A stretch of DNA of 64,000 nucleotides from an uncultured Lachnospiraceae bacterium (lineage in GTDB: Bacteria; Bacillota; Clostridia; Lachnospirales; Lachnospiraceae): NCBI GenBank assembly GCA_947565425.1, contig CANOFW010000008.1, positions 1 to 64,000 on the forward strand, read 5' to 3'. Shown here piece by piece: positions 62,490 to 64,000 of this stretch. The translations under genes were made by a program, and so were the position numbers. The notes under the pieces are model-generated. The model saw only the letters and a list, made by a program, of their open reading frames with translations. It did no database searches and was not told the DNA's origin. How positions within the stretch are numbered: the first letter of the stretch is position 1; each line of letters starts with the position of its first letter.

Positions 62490-63701
62490 ATGTCAATAAT
62501 CACCAAGCTTCGCAACCGTGTGGAGAAGAAAATTGCATATATCATTTTTCGCACCCTGTTTCGGCAGGATGAGAAGCTTGTGTTGTTTGAATCCTATAAT
62601 GGGGAGGATAACAGCTATAGTTGCAACCCTAAGGCATTGTATGAGCGGATGCAAAAGGCGCCGGAGTATGCGGCGTATCGTTTTGTCTGGTCGGTGCAGC
62701 ATCCAGAGAAATTTGCCTTTTTATGCAAGAATCCCCGCACAAGTGTGGTACAAAAGGGCAGCTATGAGTATTTGAAAACTTGTGCCAGAGCTTGCTATTT
62801 GTTTACCAATACTGGACTGCCAAGTTATATCCTGCCGAACAGACGCCAGAAGTTGGTGTATCTGTGGCATGGGAAGCCCCTGAAATGTATTGGCTGCGGG
62901 ATCAAAGGCGCTGGCGACGGCAAACGCTCCAAGGCAAAGATTGCTATGGATTATCGAAGTTCCGGCAGACGGTTGGATATCCTGTTATCCCCCGCTCCGG
63001 CATTTTCAGATGTTATGAGCCAGGCTTACGCGCTCAGTGAGAAGAAACGAAAGCGCGCCTTACTATTGTGCGGTTATCCGAGAAATGATTTCCTGTTTCG
63101 TTATACGAGGGAAGATATTGCGCGCGTGAAGGTGAGGTTGTCGGTGCCCGCGGGGAAGAAGGTTATTCTCTATGCGCCGACCTGGAGGCCTTATCATTGG
63201 CTGGGGGGGAATCATTTTCAGCATACGGGCGGGCTTGATTTTGACTTGATGCGACGGAAGCTGGGAGAAGATTGTGTGCTGCTTTGTCGTCTGCATCATA
63301 TGGAAAAAGGAAGCGTTCGTTATGATGAATATCCAGGTTTCTTGTATGATGTGACGGATTACCCCGAGGTCAACGAGTTATATATTATCAGCGATTTGAT
63401 GATATCGGACTATTCCGGGACAATCTTTGATTATGCCAATCTTAAACGCCCGATGGTATTGTATATGTATGATAGGGAACAATATGTAGAGCACGCGAAT
63501 GGGCTGAACTTTCCCTTAGAATCGCTGCCAGGCAGAATTGTCGAGAACCAGGAGGAACTAGTATGCGCGGTTCGAGAAGAACTGTCTGCGTTTTCGTATG
63601 ATGAGAAGTACCGTCAATTTAATGAAACGTTCAACTGCCTAGAAGGAGCGGATTCTTCTGGCAAGCTTTTGGCAGCGGTCATTGGGCAGACAAATAGCTA
63701 A
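62490..63701 (+). CDS. CDP-glycerol glycerophosphotransferase-like protein (TagB/TagF family)
   Basis: 403 residues matching the C-terminal catalytic part of teichoic acid primases/polymerases: YLWHGKPLK (about 122-130), LYAPTWRPYHW (about 229-239), LRLHHME-like RLHHM, and MISDYSGTIFDYA (about 306-318). The family moves glycerol-phosphate (or ribitol-phosphate) from a CDP donor to a growing chain. No tagD (CDP-glycerol) gene is in the window. In this operon the donor could instead be a CMP-activated phosphonate; that is speculative. It starts 4 bp after the dehydrogenase and is the last gene of the operon. Confidence 0.85.
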   Translation: MSIITKLRNRVEKKIAYIIFRTLFRQDEKLVLFESYNGEDNSYSCNPKALYERMQKAPEYAAYRFVWSVQHPEKFAFLCKNPRTSVVQKGSYEYLKTCARACYLFTNTGLPSYILPNRRQKLVYLWHGKPLKCIGCGIKGAGDGKRSKAKIAMDYRSSGRRLDILLSPAPAFSDVMSQAYALSEKKRKRALLLCGYPRNDFLFRYTREDIARVKVRLSVPAGKKVILYAPTWRPYHWLGGNHFQHTGGLDFDLMRRKLGEDCVLLCRLHHMEKGSVRYDEYPGFLYDVTDYPEVNELYIISDLMISDYSGTIFDYANLKRPMVLYMYDREQYVEHANGLNFPLESLPGRIVENQEELVCAVREELSAFSYDEKYRQFNETFNCLEGADSSGKLLAAVIGQTNS

Positions 63702-63746
63702 AATGCTGGATTTGATGCAAGGAAATGGGAAGGACATGCATTATCT

Positions 63747-63915
63747 ATAGTGACAATTCAGCCATCGCCAAATTTATGGGCGAATCATGCTAGCATGAAT
63801 GAGCACATAATGACGGCGATGAACGGAACGCCAGATTATGAGCAAAAAGAGTTGTGTAGCAACGGAAAGCACGTAAGTGCGGTTTTGCGAATGGCGTGGG
63901 TTGAATAGTTACTAT
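63747..63915. repeat. Imperfect inverted-repeat element near the right edge
   Basis: ATAGTGACAATTCA (63747-63760) is an inverted match (12 of 14) to TGAATAGTTACTAT (63902-63915). Further pairs lie inside: CATCGCC with GGCGATG, and the perfect palindrome TCATGCTAGCATGA (63785-63798). No gene is seen in the 299-bp gap from 63702. It could be a small inverted-repeat element. Confidence 0.5.
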
Positions 63916-63936
63916 CTATAGCAGCAGTACCCTTGC

Positions 63937-63965
63937 TTGCAAATATATGCCTGGAATGGTATAAT
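63937..63965 (+). promoter_or_regulatory. Strong promoter reading out of the window
   Basis: TTGCAA (63937-63942), a 17-bp spacer, TATAAT (63960-63965) with TG at 63957-63958 (extended -10). AAAGGAGG (63993-64000) at the very end is the ribosome site of a gene that starts just beyond the window. Confidence 0.75.
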
Positions 63966-64000
63966 TATGTGGAAAATTTTGGCATTATGGACAAAGGAGG

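Noticed and set aside
57573-63701. An aminoethylphosphonate pathway with a transaminase
   Set aside because: No aminotransferase is present in the operon; the dehydrogenase points to hydroxyethylphosphonate instead.
1-64000. tRNA, rRNA or CRISPR loci
   Set aside because: None was seen on reading through the intergenic regions.

Overview
The window looks like chromosome from a motile Gram-positive anaerobe of the class Clostridia, most likely a Lachnospiraceae-type organism. This rests on the Bacillus/Clostridium-type orders mbl-flhO-flhP-rod protein, comFC-yvyF and cdaA-cdaR-glmM, on surface proteins with InlB-type (Listeria/Bacteroides) repeats and Lys-rich linkers, and on strong GGAGG ribosome sites. 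The assignment is inference from gene content; no rRNA or tRNA gene lies in the window.

Region 1 (1-24.3 kb) is mostly housekeeping. It starts with the tail of a tyrosine recombinase and a repeat-rich, LexA-box-containing gap. Next come uvrB and uvrA (nucleotide excision repair), a chemoreceptor translationally coupled to an FMN-binding lipoprotein, mbl with two flagellar rod genes and a FlgJ-like protein, and recD2. On the minus strand is a hybrid sensor kinase/response regulator pair whose reading frames are disturbed at homopolymer runs. Then follow comFC, yvyF, two membrane proteins of unknown role, cdaA-cdaR-glmM (c-di-AMP and peptidoglycan precursor supply) and an HPr gene.

Region 2 (24.3-63.7 kb) is one very large plus-strand cell-surface glycan locus, broken by a few internal promoters and hairpins. 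It holds a complete dTDP-L-rhamnose set in two places (rfbD/rfbB and rfbA/rfbC) and many family-2 glycosyltransferases. It also holds a DUF2142-like and other polytopic (GT-C-like) membrane proteins, a DUF4422 transferase, a Wzx-type flippase and a GtrB/Gtr-II/GtrA glucosylation trio. Two secreted proteins with InlB repeats are present, one a DUF5722-like glycosidase-fold protein and one a transglutaminase-like protein. Further on are an ABC exporter whose ATPase carries a Wzt-type C-terminal domain, a large methyltransferase-kinase fusion resembling the O-antigen chain terminator WbdD, a WbaP-like initiating phosphoglycosyltransferase and a second ABC exporter without the extra domain.

The right end (57.6-63.7 kb) is the most striking part. 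LicD, phosphonopyruvate decarboxylase, a nucleotidyltransferase, a DUF115 protein, a phosphonoacetaldehyde-reductase-like dehydrogenase and a TagB/TagF-like transferase sit in one operon. Together they suggest that a surface glycan or teichoic-acid-like polymer is decorated with 2-hydroxyethylphosphonate activated as a CMP ester. PEP mutase, needed for the first step, is not in the window. A strong promoter and an AAAGGAGG at the right edge show that another gene starts just beyond it.

Non-coding features of note are a dispersed intergenic element found before uvrA and before the HPr gene, several clusters of very tight hairpins with GAA/AAA triloops, a 159-bp nested inverted repeat at 55.8 kb, and an imperfect inverted-repeat element near the right edge.
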